Assembly: GCF_018128025.1 (NCBI RefSeq)
Contig: NZ_JAGSCS010000006.1
Span: 12,501-76,500 of the forward strand
Direction: 5' to 3'
DNA from: Proteiniclasticum sediminis
Lineage (GTDB): Bacteria > Bacillota > Clostridia > Clostridiales > Clostridiaceae
DNA length: 64,000 nucleotides
Below, piece after piece: positions 27,178 through 37,473 of the stretch. Below the pieces are notes generated by a model. The model was not told the DNA's origin. It did not search any database and was given only the letters and a program-made list of their open reading frames with translations. The position numbers and the translations under genes were made by a program. The stretch's first letter is position 1; every line of letters starts with the position of its first letter.

Positions 27178-27310
27178 TTATGTCGTCTCATCTGATGGCC
27201 TGACGATAACACTCCTGCGTAAAACTTCCCCATTCCCCGTGAAGTTATATGTTGGGGCCTGCCATCTAAAAGATGGTCCCCCGGAGAGCCTTCTTCCTGG
27301 CTCATCTGAC
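27178..27310 (-). ncRNA. Structured 5' leader upstream of rubrerythrin, candidate cis-regulatory RNA
   Basis: On the minus strand the leader of about 130 nt contains consecutive stems: GAGCC/GGCTC (27303-27286), GGGG/CCCC enclosing CCATC/GATGG (27282-27254), AACA/TGTT enclosing AACTTC/GAAGTT (27253-27205), and TCGTC/GACGA near the 3' end. TCAGATGAG occurs at both ends (27309-27301 and 27195-27187). There is no T-run before the gene, so control would be at translation or by processing. I cannot match it to a riboswitch class. Confidence 0.5.
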
Positions 27311-27316
27311 TTTTTT

Positions 27317-27345
27317 ATTGTACGCTTTCTTTCAAATAAAATCAA
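27317..27345 (-). promoter_or_regulatory. Promoter of rubrerythrin
   Basis: TTGATT and TACAAT on the minus strand are separated by 17 bp, in a very AT-rich region, placing the start at about 27310, just before the structured leader. Confidence 0.8.
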
Positions 27346-27415
27346 GTATAATTTATAATGATTATAAATATATTAAACAAGAAACAATTTGAACCCCTAT
27401 TCTCCTCAGCCCCAG

Positions 27416-27451
27416 GAAAAACGCCGTCCTGCAGGTTTGCAGGACGGCGCT
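27416..27451 (-). terminator. Terminator after groEL
   Basis: CGCCGTCCTGC pairs with GCAGGACGGCG around a 6-nt loop, followed by TTTTT on the minus strand. Confidence 0.9.
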
Positions 27452-27480
27452 GAATTCTTATCTTCTCTTTTTTCGGGAGA

Positions 27481-29449
<1,969 letters not shown>

Positions 29450-29461
29450 CACCTATTTTTA

Positions 29462-29489
29462 ATTATAATCGCTTTGCCTTCGATTTCAA
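29462..29489 (-). promoter_or_regulatory. Promoter of groES-groEL
   Basis: TTGAAA (29489-29484) and TATAAT (29467-29462) on the minus strand, spaced 16 bp, end 12 bp before the CIRCE arm, so the operator covers the transcription start. Confidence 0.88.
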
Positions 29490-29618
29490 CTCAAATTTTA
29501 AACCAAATCGCTTAAATCTCACTAAAAATCAGGGGAAATGAAAATTAACCTTCGTTTTTCTCCCCAAATCTCGGGGAAAATCCCCCGGAGATGATTTCCG
29601 AAAAAAGGATATCATGCT

Positions 29619-30353
29619 ATGATGAAACAAGAAAAAAGCAGCGTAGAGGCAGAAAAAGGCCCACCTGCAAAAGAAAGACGAGGTGAAGGGCCTCCTTCAG
29701 CGAGTGCCCGCAGAAACATGAAATCATGGAAAGACTATCTTTATGCGCTGATCCAGGCGCTTTTCCATATCAGCGGCGCTGTGGTCCTGGGGCTGCATTT
29801 TCGGCCCCTATACTATGGAAACCTAAAAGCCATTCAAGCTCTTAATCCCGACTACTCCGCCACCTTGATCAAAGACAACTATGACCGGCTCATCGATTAT
29901 CTGAATCCCTTCTACCGGGGAAAGCTCACCCTGTCCAATCTGGCCATGTCGCCTCAGGGGGAGTTCCATTTCTACGAAGTGAAGCAGATCTTCAATCTGG
30001 TCTATCTCCTGCTCTTTGTGACCCTGGGCCTCAGCCTGGTGATCTATCTTCTCCAGCGCAAAAGCGGAAACTACCGGTACCTGAAGATCTCTGCCGCCAT
30101 GACCTTCATTATCCCGCTCCTTCTCAGCATCCCCTTCGTCCTGGATTTCTCCCGGGCCTTTGTGGTGTTCCACGAGCTGGTCTTTTCCAATGACTACTGG
30201 ATCTTCGATCCTCGCCTGGATCCCGTGATCACCATCCTCCCGGAATGGTTCTTCATGCAGGCCGCCTTTCTCATTCTCTTCCTCATGGCCCTTCTGGCAT
30301 TTTTCGCCTGGCTCTGGGGCAAGAAGCTCACGACCAAGAGAAAACCCTATTAA
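29619..30353 (+). CDS. Lit-like / TIGR01906 (DUF1461) integral membrane protein
   Basis: The 244-residue protein has a charged N-terminal cytoplasmic extension of about 35 residues, then a first helix ('YALIQALFHISGAVVLG'), an extracellular loop with 'FYRGKLTLSNLAMSPQGEFHFYEV', three more helices and the family's 'FHELVFSNDYWIFDPRLDP' with a conserved His. TIGR01906 includes Lit, the lipoprotein intramolecular transacylase that moves an acyl chain to the N-terminal cysteine amine in some Gram-positives. Assignment to the family is fairly clear; that this copy has Lit activity is inference. HutP follows 36 bp downstream. Confidence 0.75.
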   Translation: MMKQEKSSVEAEKGPPAKERRGEGPPSASARRNMKSWKDYLYALIQALFHISGAVVLGLHFRPLYYGNLKAIQALNPDYSATLIKDNYDRLIDYLNPFYRGKLTLSNLAMSPQGEFHFYEVKQIFNLVYLLLFVTLGLSLVIYLLQRKSGNYRYLKISAAMTFIIPLLLSIPFVLDFSRAFVVFHELVFSNDYWIFDPRLDPVITILPEWFFMQAAFLILFLMALLAFFAWLWGKKLTTKRKPY

Positions 30354-30389
30354 CCTGATCCCACGGAAAATAAAATCGAGGTGCAACAC

Positions 30390-30812
30390 ATGATTTCCAG
30401 CTTAGATATCCCAAAAGAAGCCGTCCGTATGGCCCTGACCAATCGGGAAGAGGAAAGAACCCTCATCGCCAGCATTGAATCCATGGGCGGTAAAGCCGCC
30501 GCCGTGGATATCGGCGGCAACATCTCCACCAGTTTGGCCAAGATCCTGGAGCGTGCCCTGGTGGCCTCCAAGCGGGTGGGTCTGATTAAAGAGGAATATG
30601 CCCAGGAAGGGGCCGTCATGGGGGCCACCCGCGATGCCCTCATGCAGGTGCTGGAACGCTCCAGTAACCTCAACGTGGGCGGCAAAATCGGCATCGTTCG
30701 GATGAACGACGATATCGCCGTCTGCATCTATGTCAGCATTGGTCTTCTTCATCTCAATGAGTTTGCCATCGGCATTGGCCATCGAACCCTGGGTTCCTTT
30801 CCCCGGGCATAA
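30390..30812 (+). CDS. HutP-family RNA-binding antiterminator homologue
   Basis: The 140-residue product follows the clostridial HutP pattern: 'KAAAVDIGGNISTSLAKI', 'LIKEEYAQEGAVMGATRDAL', 'NVGGKIGIVRMNDDIAVCIY' and the end 'AIGIGHRTL'. Classical HutP binds L-histidine and Mg2+ and prevents termination in the hut leader of Bacillus. No histidine-utilisation gene is present here, so the target must be elsewhere or the function differs. ATG 30390 has GAGG upstream. Probably co-transcribed with the Lit-like gene. Confidence 0.85.
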   Translation: MISSLDIPKEAVRMALTNREEERTLIASIESMGGKAAAVDIGGNISTSLAKILERALVASKRVGLIKEEYAQEGAVMGATRDALMQVLERSSNLNVGGKIGIVRMNDDIAVCIYVSIGLLHLNEFAIGIGHRTLGSFPRA

Positions 30813-30847
30813 GATCATCCCACGAATTCCACCCATAAAGGTACGGT

Positions 30848-30892
30848 AACCCGCGATGAAATCGAAGAATCGATTCCTCGCGGGTTTTCTTT
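30848..30892 (+). terminator. Terminator after hutP homologue
   Basis: AACCCGCGA pairs with TCGCGGGTT, with an inner AATCGA/TCGATT stem, followed by TTCTTTTCC. The rest of the gap to 31128 holds only the next promoter. Confidence 0.88.
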
Positions 30893-31049
30893 TCCTCAAA
30901 TTTCAGAATTCGCGGATGTAGTTGTTTACATTTTCTTTACCATTAATAATCTGTTGGATTTCCTCGTTATTGCCAGTAAAAATATCAATTTATTGTGGAT
31001 ATTTTTATCACAATTACGGTTTTCGAGGCCAATAAACCCATTTCCCCCA

Positions 31050-31078
31050 TTGCGAAATCAGATTTCCATGGCTATAAT
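31050..31078 (+). promoter_or_regulatory. Promoter of the ABC importer operon
   Basis: TTGCGA and TATAAT are separated by 17 bp. A small hairpin TTCATAT/ATATGAA (31085-31104) follows in the short leader. No T-box or riboswitch core is visible. Confidence 0.78.
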
Positions 31079-31127
31079 TGAAGCATTCATATTTCAAGAT
31101 ATGAACGAAGAATAGGAGGATGGAAGT

Positions 31128-32102
31128 ATGGTAGTTAAGAAAATCGCAGCTCTGGCCCTGGGGGTCATGGCCCTTGGCATGATGGGTTGCCAGGGAAAAT
31201 CAAAAGAAGTCACGGAAATCGGCATTAATCAGTTTATGGTCCATGAAGCGCTGGATGCTTCGCGGCAAGGATTCCTGGATGTTCTCAAGGAGAATGGTTT
31301 TGTGGATGGCGAGAACATCAGAGTCGAGTACAAGAATGCCAACGGCGAGCAGTCTACAGCCCTGACCATTGCACAGGACTTTGTCAATTCCGGCAAGGAC
31401 ATGATCTTTGCCATTGCCACGCCCAGTGCACAGGCCTCATACAATGCCACCAAGGACATTCCCATCATCATCACTGCGGTGACGGATCCGGTGGATGCGG
31501 GCATCGCCAAGTCCTTTGAACACTCAGAAACCAACATCACCGGCACCTCCGACGGCGTCGCCATCGTACCCCAGCTGGAGATTTTAAAGAAAGTTCTTCC
31601 CGAGGCCAAGACCCTGGGGGTCATCTACAACACCTCCGAGGCCAACTCCATTTTGCAGGTCAATCTGCTGAAGGAAGCCGCTGCGGAATTTGGTCTCACC
31701 GTGAAGGAAGTGGGCGTCACCAATCTTAATGATGTGAACAGCGTCCTGCCTTCTGCCCTGGAAAATATCGATGTGCTCTACACCCCCACGGACAACACCA
31801 TCGCCTCCGCCTACGCCGTCATCGTGGACATGGCCAACAAGGCCAAGGTTCCCGTATTCTGCGCAGAGGATGCCGGGGTCAACGCCGGCGGACTCATCTC
31901 CGCGGGACTCAACTACTATGACCTGGGCCGGGAAACGGGACTCATGGCCATCGAGCTGATCAAGGGCACCAAACCCACAGACATCGCCATCTCCACCCTG
32001 AAGAATCCTTCCGTGGTGGTGAACACCAACACGGCAAAGCTTCTGGGCATCGACATCCCCCAGTCCGTGCTGGAAAATGCCAAACTGGTGGGTGATAAGT
32101 AA
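31128..32102 (+). CDS. ABC transporter substrate-binding lipoprotein (ABC_sub_bind/TrpX type)
   Basis: The N-terminus is a lipoprotein signal ('AALALGVMALGMMGC', with Cys as lipidation site). The mature part has the PF04392 pattern: 'GINQFMVHEALDASRQGFLD', 'FAIATPSAQASYNATKDIPI', 'GVIYNTSEANS', 'YTPTDNTIASAY' and 'VFCAEDAGVNAGG'. This family binds aromatic amino acids or related compounds (TrpX in streptococci). Complete at 324 residues. It is the first gene of a three-gene import operon; the exact ligand is not determined. Confidence 0.92.
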   Translation: MVVKKIAALALGVMALGMMGCQGKSKEVTEIGINQFMVHEALDASRQGFLDVLKENGFVDGENIRVEYKNANGEQSTALTIAQDFVNSGKDMIFAIATPSAQASYNATKDIPIIITAVTDPVDAGIAKSFEHSETNITGTSDGVAIVPQLEILKKVLPEAKTLGVIYNTSEANSILQVNLLKEAAAEFGLTVKEVGVTNLNDVNSVLPSALENIDVLYTPTDNTIASAYAVIVDMANKAKVPVFCAEDAGVNAGGLISAGLNYYDLGRETGLMAIELIKGTKPTDIAISTLKNPSVVVNTNTAKLLGIDIPQSVLENAKLVGDK

Positions 32103-33043
32103 TGAACATCGTTGTGAATATCCTGGAACAGGGCATGCTTTTTGCCCTTTCCGTTCTGGGAATCTACATCACCTATAAAATCATGAATTTTGCAGATCTC
32201 TCCATGGACGGCACATACCCTTTGGGTGGTGCCGTTTGCGGAATTCTCATCATCGGAGGCATGAACCCCTGGCTGGCCACCCTCATTGCCGCCCTCGTCG
32301 GCGCTTCGGCGGGTATGGTCACGGGGTTCATCCACACGAAGCTGGGAATCAACGGCCTCATGGCGGGCATCCTCGTGATGTTCGGCCTGTATTCCGTGAA
32401 TCTTCGGATCATGGGGAAATCGAACATTCCCCTCTTTAATCAGGCCAGCATTTTTAACCTGCCCCAGATCAAGGTTCTGGGCATGGATCTGAGCCGGCTT
32501 CTCCTTCTGGCCGCCGTGGTGGTCGTCGTCAAAGTCCTCTATGAAGTTTTCTTCCGGACAAAGACCGGATTCTTTCTCCGGGCTGTGGGGGACAATGAGG
32601 AAATCCTCACCTCCCTCAGCGCGGACAGCCATAAGATCAAGATCCTGGGTCTGGCTTTGGCAAACTTCCTCGTGGCCCTATCCGGTGCCATGACAGCTCA
32701 GTACCAGGGCTTCGCCGATGTGGGCATGGGCACGGGAAGCGCCGTCACGGCTTTGGCCGCCGTCATCATCGGCAGTGCGCTCCTGAAGCGCCTCCCTTTG
32801 GCCAAAAGCACCGTGGCCATCACCGGAGCAGTCCTCTACAAGGGGATCCTGGTGCTGGTGCTCCGCTTCGGCCTGGATCCCAATGACTTCAAACTGGCCA
32901 CGGCCATCGCGGTCATCATCGCCATGGGCGCCACCAGTCAAAAACTTTCCCTCAAGTTCCCCAAGCTAAAAAAAAGCCTGGGAAAGAAGAAGAAAGGAGG
33001 GGCTAGCTATGCTCGACATCAGCAACCTGTCGAAAACCTTTAG
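32102..33043 (+). CDS. ABC transporter permease (TrpY/BPD-2 type)
   Basis: A 313-residue membrane protein of the branched-chain-type permease superfamily with about eight helices. Conserved parts are 'MNFADLSMDGTYPLGGAV', 'LGINGLMAGILVMFGLYSVN' and 'LKILGLALANFLVALSGAM'-like stretches. Its ATG overlaps the stop of the binding-protein gene and it overlaps the ATPase gene by about 35 bp; the C-terminal tail is very lysine-rich. Confidence 0.92.
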   Translation: MNIVVNILEQGMLFALSVLGIYITYKIMNFADLSMDGTYPLGGAVCGILIIGGMNPWLATLIAALVGASAGMVTGFIHTKLGINGLMAGILVMFGLYSVNLRIMGKSNIPLFNQASIFNLPQIKVLGMDLSRLLLLAAVVVVVKVLYEVFFRTKTGFFLRAVGDNEEILTSLSADSHKIKILGLALANFLVALSGAMTAQYQGFADVGMGTGSAVTALAAVIIGSALLKRLPLAKSTVAITGAVLYKGILVLVLRFGLDPNDFKLATAIAVIIAMGATSQKLSLKFPKLKKSLGKKKKGGASYARHQQPVENL

Positions 33044-33800
33044 TCCCCACACTCCCCTGGAGAACAAAGTCATCGACAACCTCAGCCTCCAGGTGGCCTC
33101 CAAGGACTTCATCACCCTCCTGGGCTCCAACGGCGCAGGAAAATCCACGCTGCTGAACCTCATCGCCGGGACGTACCCCGCCGATGAAGGCACCATCTCC
33201 CTGGACGGAAAGGACATCACCTCCCGCAAGGCCTACGAACGGGCCATGCTCATCGGCCGTGTCCATCAGGATCCGAGGCTTTCCGTCTCCCCCAACATGA
33301 CGCTTCTGGAGAACCTTTCCTTGGCCGACGCCAAGGGGGAGAGCTTCAGTCTGAAAAAAGCCGTCAACCTCAAGCGCATCAGCTACTACAAAGAACAGCT
33401 GGCCCAGCTGGGCCTGGGTCTGGAAGATAAACTGAACACCAAAATCGGTCTTCTCTCCGGCGGACAGCGCCAAGCCGTGGCCCTCTACATGGCCGTCATG
33501 AAGAAGCCCAAGCTGCTCCTCCTGGACGAGCACACCGCCGCCCTGGATCCCCGCACCTCCGAGCTCATCATGACCGTCACGGACAGCCTCATCCGCAAGG
33601 AGGAGATCACCACCCTCATGGTGACCCACAACATGAAGCATGCCCTGGAATTCGGAAACCGCCTCATCATGATGCATGAGGGCCACATCGTCAAGGACGT
33701 GTCCGGGGAGGAGAAATCCCACCTGACCACGGAAAATGTCATTCAGATGTTCAAGGACAATGCCGATTCCATCGAAGACCGTTTTGTCCTGGGGCTCTAA
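33009..33800 (+). CDS. ABC transporter ATP-binding protein
   Basis: All ABC ATPase motifs are present: Walker A 'GSNGAGKSTLLN', Q-loop region 'GRVHQDPRL', signature 'LLSGGQRQAVAL', Walker B 'LLLLDEHTAALDP' and H-loop 'MVTHNMKHAL'. It energises the importer formed with the two preceding genes. AAAGGAGG lies inside the permease gene just before ATG 33009. Confidence 0.94.
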   Translation: MLDISNLSKTFSPHTPLENKVIDNLSLQVASKDFITLLGSNGAGKSTLLNLIAGTYPADEGTISLDGKDITSRKAYERAMLIGRVHQDPRLSVSPNMTLLENLSLADAKGESFSLKKAVNLKRISYYKEQLAQLGLGLEDKLNTKIGLLSGGQRQAVALYMAVMKKPKLLLLDEHTAALDPRTSELIMTVTDSLIRKEEITTLMVTHNMKHALEFGNRLIMMHEGHIVKDVSGEEKSHLTTENVIQMFKDNADSIEDRFVLGL

Positions 33801-33871
33801 CCCTTCCCCTCAATGAGCATGGACCGCAGACCCGAGATACCCCTCCCTGCCTGCGGCCATCATCATAACGA

Positions 33872-33901
33872 AAAGAACAGCGCCATGCTGTTCTTTTTTT
33901 G
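33872..33901 (+). terminator. Terminator after the ABC importer operon
   Basis: AAAGAACAG pairs with CTGTTCTTT around GCGCCATG-type loop, followed by seven T. 33902-34058 is AT-rich with no gene I can support. Confidence 0.92.
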
Positions 33902-34058
33902 TGATGTCTTTCTCATGTGCTAATTAATAGCGCATCCTATAATTCATCTGAATAATGACAAAAAGGAAGACACTTTTACTGAATAGCTCAAAATAGAGGA
34001 AAATCAATAATGAGACCTCGCTGAAGGATAAAATCGACTGTATGATACCATTAATGAT

Positions 34059-35561
34059 TCAGGCCTTCTCGATAATTTGTATTAATTTACTAAATAACGT
34101 TGGGGCTTCAACAACAATAATAGCCAATTTTTCGCGGGTCCGTGTTACTCCTTGATAAAAAAGATTTGGATACAAATAATCCGGGTTCGGATGTTGTATT
34201 CCCCTTAGCATACTATATTCATCATAGTAAAAAGAATTATCCATTAGCAAAACAACTTTGTCATACTCTTTTCCAATAACATGATGAGTATCATAATCTT
34301 CTTCATATTCTGAATATGGACTAAATTTATAATTAGACTTTGTATAGTTAATAAAAACATATTCTTTTTTTCTAAAATAGTCAATTAAGCTCTGAGCTTC
34401 CAGTTTTGTATTCGCAAAATTTATAGATATATTGCTATAATCCATATCTTTTTTCGGTTTGTGATTTAAATTTAACACTCTTGCAATGAATGAATGCATT
34501 TCCATATTCATTCGAATTTTTTCAGATAACTCACATTCCTTTTCCAAATCTAGTGAACGAATTTTATCAACTATTGCATTTCTCTTTTCTGCTCTAGATA
34601 ATACTTGTCCTGGATCTGATGAAAAAATGCAGCTTTGCATATTTTCTTTCGCCGCTTCACAAATAGCCTCAAATTGTGATATGTATATACGATGCGATTC
34701 ATCAATAATAAGGTAACTGTACTCGGAAAAACAAAAATCATCCCTTCTTAAATCAGCTGCAGAAACTATCTGCAAATCATTAATTTTCCTACGAATCTTA
34801 ATTTGTTCTGTTGATAATTTTCCGCAATGTATAATCAACGTTTTTCCTCTTATTGATAGTGCTTTTGCAATATCGTATAACAGCAAAGTTTTGCCTGTAC
34901 CAGGTTTACCAATAATATGATAAAAACCTCCAAAAGAATTGCCGTCAATTCCTTTCAATATTTCTTTCTTAATCTGCTCTTGGGATTGTGTAAGGAAATA
35001 TTCACCCTGAATAAACTTATCAGGAGTTGTTAAAGGTGAGACAAGATAATCGGCTACTCGGAATTTATCATCAATAGTTTCTGAATACTCATGAGTACAA
35101 CCTTTTAAACAATCTGTAATTTCAGTAATATCAACACCTACCAACTCTTCATTTGATGAAAGTTTATAGCATTTCATTGTGTCAGTAATAACAGAATAAA
35201 TTATGAGCCTTTTTCCAAGATGACTTAAATAGTGTCTATTCTTTCGAAGCTGAGTTAATATTTGCTCTTCTGATACGGTTTCTGATTTGAGTTCTATATT
35301 TACACACAAAGTTTTTGTGAACTTAAGTAAATCAAATTCCTTTCCAATTTGAGGAATACTATAACTGAAGAAGAAACCATCAAAATCAGTAATTGTAAAG
35401 CCAGTTTTCTTAAACTCATCTACAAGTATTCGTAGTGAGCTAATCTCATGACATTGTGTAATCGAGGAGCTTTTTTTGCTCGATTCGTGTTTCTCAACTA
35501 CATTAAAAGAATTTTCATCTTGAACCCTAGTAATCGTATAAATATTGATTGGCCTTGTCAT
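34059..35561 (-). CDS. Orphan nuclease-helicase: PD-(D/E)xK-like domain fused to DUF2075-type superfamily 1 helicase
   Basis: The N-terminal 140 residues contain a restriction-nuclease-like core: 'GKEFDLLKF' (Asp) followed 11 residues later by 'VNIELKSE' (E-x-K), then helices. The C-terminal 300 residues form an SF1/DUF2075 (Schlafen-like) helicase: Walker A 'IIGKPGTGKTLLL', Walker B 'YLIIDESHRIY', 'HHVIGKEYDKVVLL' and the last motif 'GVTRTREKLAII'. Proteins of this design occur singly in defence islands and are believed to attack foreign DNA or RNA. It is AT-rich relative to both flanks and lies next to an IS remnant, so horizontal transfer is likely. Eight consecutive G lie 4 nt before the ATG. 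Confidence 0.78.
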   Translation of the reverse strand: MTRPINIYTITRVQDENSFNVVEKHESSKKSSSITQCHEISSLRILVDEFKKTGFTITDFDGFFFSYSIPQIGKEFDLLKFTKTLCVNIELKSETVSEEQILTQLRKNRHYLSHLGKRLIIYSVITDTMKCYKLSSNEELVGVDITEITDCLKGCTHEYSETIDDKFRVADYLVSPLTTPDKFIQGEYFLTQSQEQIKKEILKGIDGNSFGGFYHIIGKPGTGKTLLLYDIAKALSIRGKTLIIHCGKLSTEQIKIRRKINDLQIVSAADLRRDDFCFSEYSYLIIDESHRIYISQFEAICEAAKENMQSCIFSSDPGQVLSRAEKRNAIVDKIRSLDLEKECELSEKIRMNMEMHSFIARVLNLNHKPKKDMDYSNISINFANTKLEAQSLIDYFRKKEYVFINYTKSNYKFSPYSEYEEDYDTHHVIGKEYDKVVLLMDNSFYYDEYSMLRGIQHPNPDYLYPNLFYQGVTRTREKLAIIVVEAPTLFSKLIQIIEKA

Positions 35562-35565
35562 AATT

Positions 35566-35573
35566 CCCCCCCC
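35566..35573 (-). repeat. G8 homopolymer in the ribosome-binding region of the nuclease-helicase gene
   Basis: Eight consecutive G on the coding strand end 4 nt before the start codon and form the Shine-Dalgarno. Slippage would change spacing and translation strength. Confidence 0.85.
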
Positions 35574-35741
35574 AGAAACTTATGCTATTACACTTTTCGA
35601 AGATATCAACGTCTGAAAAAAGTCCTTTATTTTTAGCCATCCATCAAATGGGCAATAAATTAGTATAAAGTATCATGCAGTGATTACACGCTACCGTTTT
35701 CCTGATGATTCCCTTGGATGGCATTATATTGATTCCCTACC

Positions 35742-36445
35742 TTACTTACGAAAGACATCCCTCCTCTCCAACTCTTCCAATCTTTTTAGTAAGTCCCGTT
35801 CCATGCGCAGGAGGTAGTTTTCATGCTTTAAGCGGGCGATCTCAATCTGTGCTTCCTCTTCCGGTGTTCGCGGTATCTGGTCAAGCTTGCGCTGACCTCG
35901 CCGATCCTCAAGCCCGGCATTGCCCAGTTTTGTAAATTTCTTCACCCACGTGTAGACCTGCTGATACCCGACATCATACTTGAGCGCGATCCCGCCATAG
36001 TCATATCCAGATGCGATGCAGTCCTGGGTGATCTGAATTCGCTCTTCCAGGGTTGTGTTCCGTGACTTTTTCATGCGGCTCCCTCCACTCATCGAATTGA
36101 GTTTCTTGCCGCTATTATACAACTTTATCCAGTCTAGGTGTTGCTTATTGCCTTGATTTTGAACCGAAAACCGAACACTTGGAGGCATACTTCACTAGCC
36201 AAATACGTCATCACTGCTTCTGTTTTCAGCTCAGAGGTATATGTTCGATTCAACTCCGTGATCACTAGGCCTTATGGTCGTTTTTGGTGATAGCGTAAAA
36301 CCCAATCACTTATCGTTTGACGATTTATGCTAGAGATCTCAGCTACCTTGGTGTTTATTAGTTCTCCCGCTTTATACTTTTGGACCAACCTCTACTTCTC
36401 CTCCGGTGGACTTTTTGCTCTTTGGGTAATAGAAAATGCTCCTTT
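35742..36445 (-). pseudogene. IS3-type transposase OrfA-like gene, broken by stops
   Basis: The intact-looking 3' part (about 36075-35742) encodes a helix-turn-helix: 'TTLEERIQITQDCIASGYDY', 'ALKYDVGYQQVYTWVKKF', 'GLEDRRGQRK' and a leucine-zipper tail 'EIARLKHENYLLRMERDLLK', typical of IS3/IS150 OrfA. Upstream, frames with stops encode another helix-turn-helix repeat ('LINTKVAEISSINRQTISDW', 'LNRTYTSELKTEAVMTYL'). No OrfB follows; the coding frame ends '..RDVFRK'. The whole is an inactive remnant that flanks the nuclease-helicase island. Confidence 0.7.
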
Positions 36446-36514
36446 CAAGAACACCAGTGTTTTATTTCACCGTCTCTCTTAAAGGGAGCATATCAATAAT
36501 AAGGATACTGTTTC

Positions 36515-37456
36515 TTACTCGATTCGGATCTTTTTCTCCCGGGCATAGAAGAATAGATACTGCTGGGCAAATCCCGCCAAGGTGCCAAAGCGTTCCTGAC
36601 CGGCTTCCCGAATTCTGGGAAGACTCTTCCCCTCCACCTGGTAGAAATAGTCCATGGCCTTCTTCATCCAGACATCCACGGGAAATGCCCCGGTTTTCCC
36701 CAGGGAAAACAGCATAACGCAGTCCGCCACCTTGGGGCCTACCCCCACAAACTTCTGCAGTCTTTCGTAGCACTCTTCCGTGGAAAGTTTTTCCAGCTCC
36801 TCCAAATCCAGGGCAGCGGCCTCTTCTTCCTCCGCCGTGAGGGATCGTTTCTGACTTTCCTTCTTCAGCCGCTGGGCTTCACAAACCTGGGCCGTGGCTC
36901 CATGGATGTATTTGGCCCGGTAACCAACGCCGAGGCCGTAAAGCTCCTCCATCGTGGCCCGGGAAAGCTCCTCCGGTGTGGGAAAGGCATAGTCCCCTTC
37001 CCCGGAGATCAGCCGGCCATAACGGGCGCTGATGGCCCGGATGCCCTGGCGGATCTTGGGAATGCCGTTATTGGAGGAAAGGATGAAGGAAATGAGCGTC
37101 TCAAAGGGATCCTGCTGGAGGATCCGAATCCCCCAGCCTTCCTTCACGGCCTCCTTGAGGCAGGGGTCCTGGGCAAGGCGCTTTTTCAAAGGGGTGTAGG
37201 CCCGGCCAAAGTCAAAATACCGGCGCAGTCCTTGGTCAAAATCCTCCCGGGTGGCATGGCGAAGAAATAGATCTTCCCCTTCCCGCTTCACCTCCAGCAC
37301 TTTTCCGGCGACGATCCCCCGATAATGCTCCCCGTCGTCGTCCAGCCGATCCCAGCGAAAGGCCTGGCCGCATTCGAAGACATGGCGGGGATGAAAGTTC
37401 TTCACCCCCGTGAGCCGAAGGCCATCCTTTTCCTCAATCAACGCCTTGTAGTCCAT
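36515..37456 (-). CDS. ogg: 8-oxoguanine DNA glycosylase (Ogg family)
   Basis: Base-excision repair enzyme removing 8-oxoguanine. It has the N-terminal Ogg domain with 'FECGQAFRWDRL' and the helix-hairpin-helix with catalytic residues: 'KFVGVGPKVADCVMLFSL' (Lys nucleophile) and 'AFPVDVWMKKAM' (Asp). 'EELYGLGVGYRAKYI' matches the base-recognition region. A charged insert of about 25 residues (around 200-225, 'LTAEEEEAAALDLEELEKL') lengthens it slightly. It stands alone upstream of nfnB's 3' end on the same strand. Confidence 0.92.
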   Translation of the reverse strand: MDYKALIEEKDGLRLTGVKNFHPRHVFECGQAFRWDRLDDDGEHYRGIVAGKVLEVKREGEDLFLRHATREDFDQGLRRYFDFGRAYTPLKKRLAQDPCLKEAVKEGWGIRILQQDPFETLISFILSSNNGIPKIRQGIRAISARYGRLISGEGDYAFPTPEELSRATMEELYGLGVGYRAKYIHGATAQVCEAQRLKKESQKRSLTAEEEEAAALDLEELEKLSTEECYERLQKFVGVGPKVADCVMLFSLGKTGAFPVDVWMKKAMDYFYQVEGKSLPRIREAGQERFGTLAGFAQQYLFFYAREKKIRIE

Positions 37457-37473
37457 GGTTCCTCCCCACTGAT

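Noticed and set aside
30900-31127. Possible T-box leader before the TrpX-like importer
   Set aside because: No T-box sequence or stem-terminator arrangement; the leader after the promoter is only about 45 nt.
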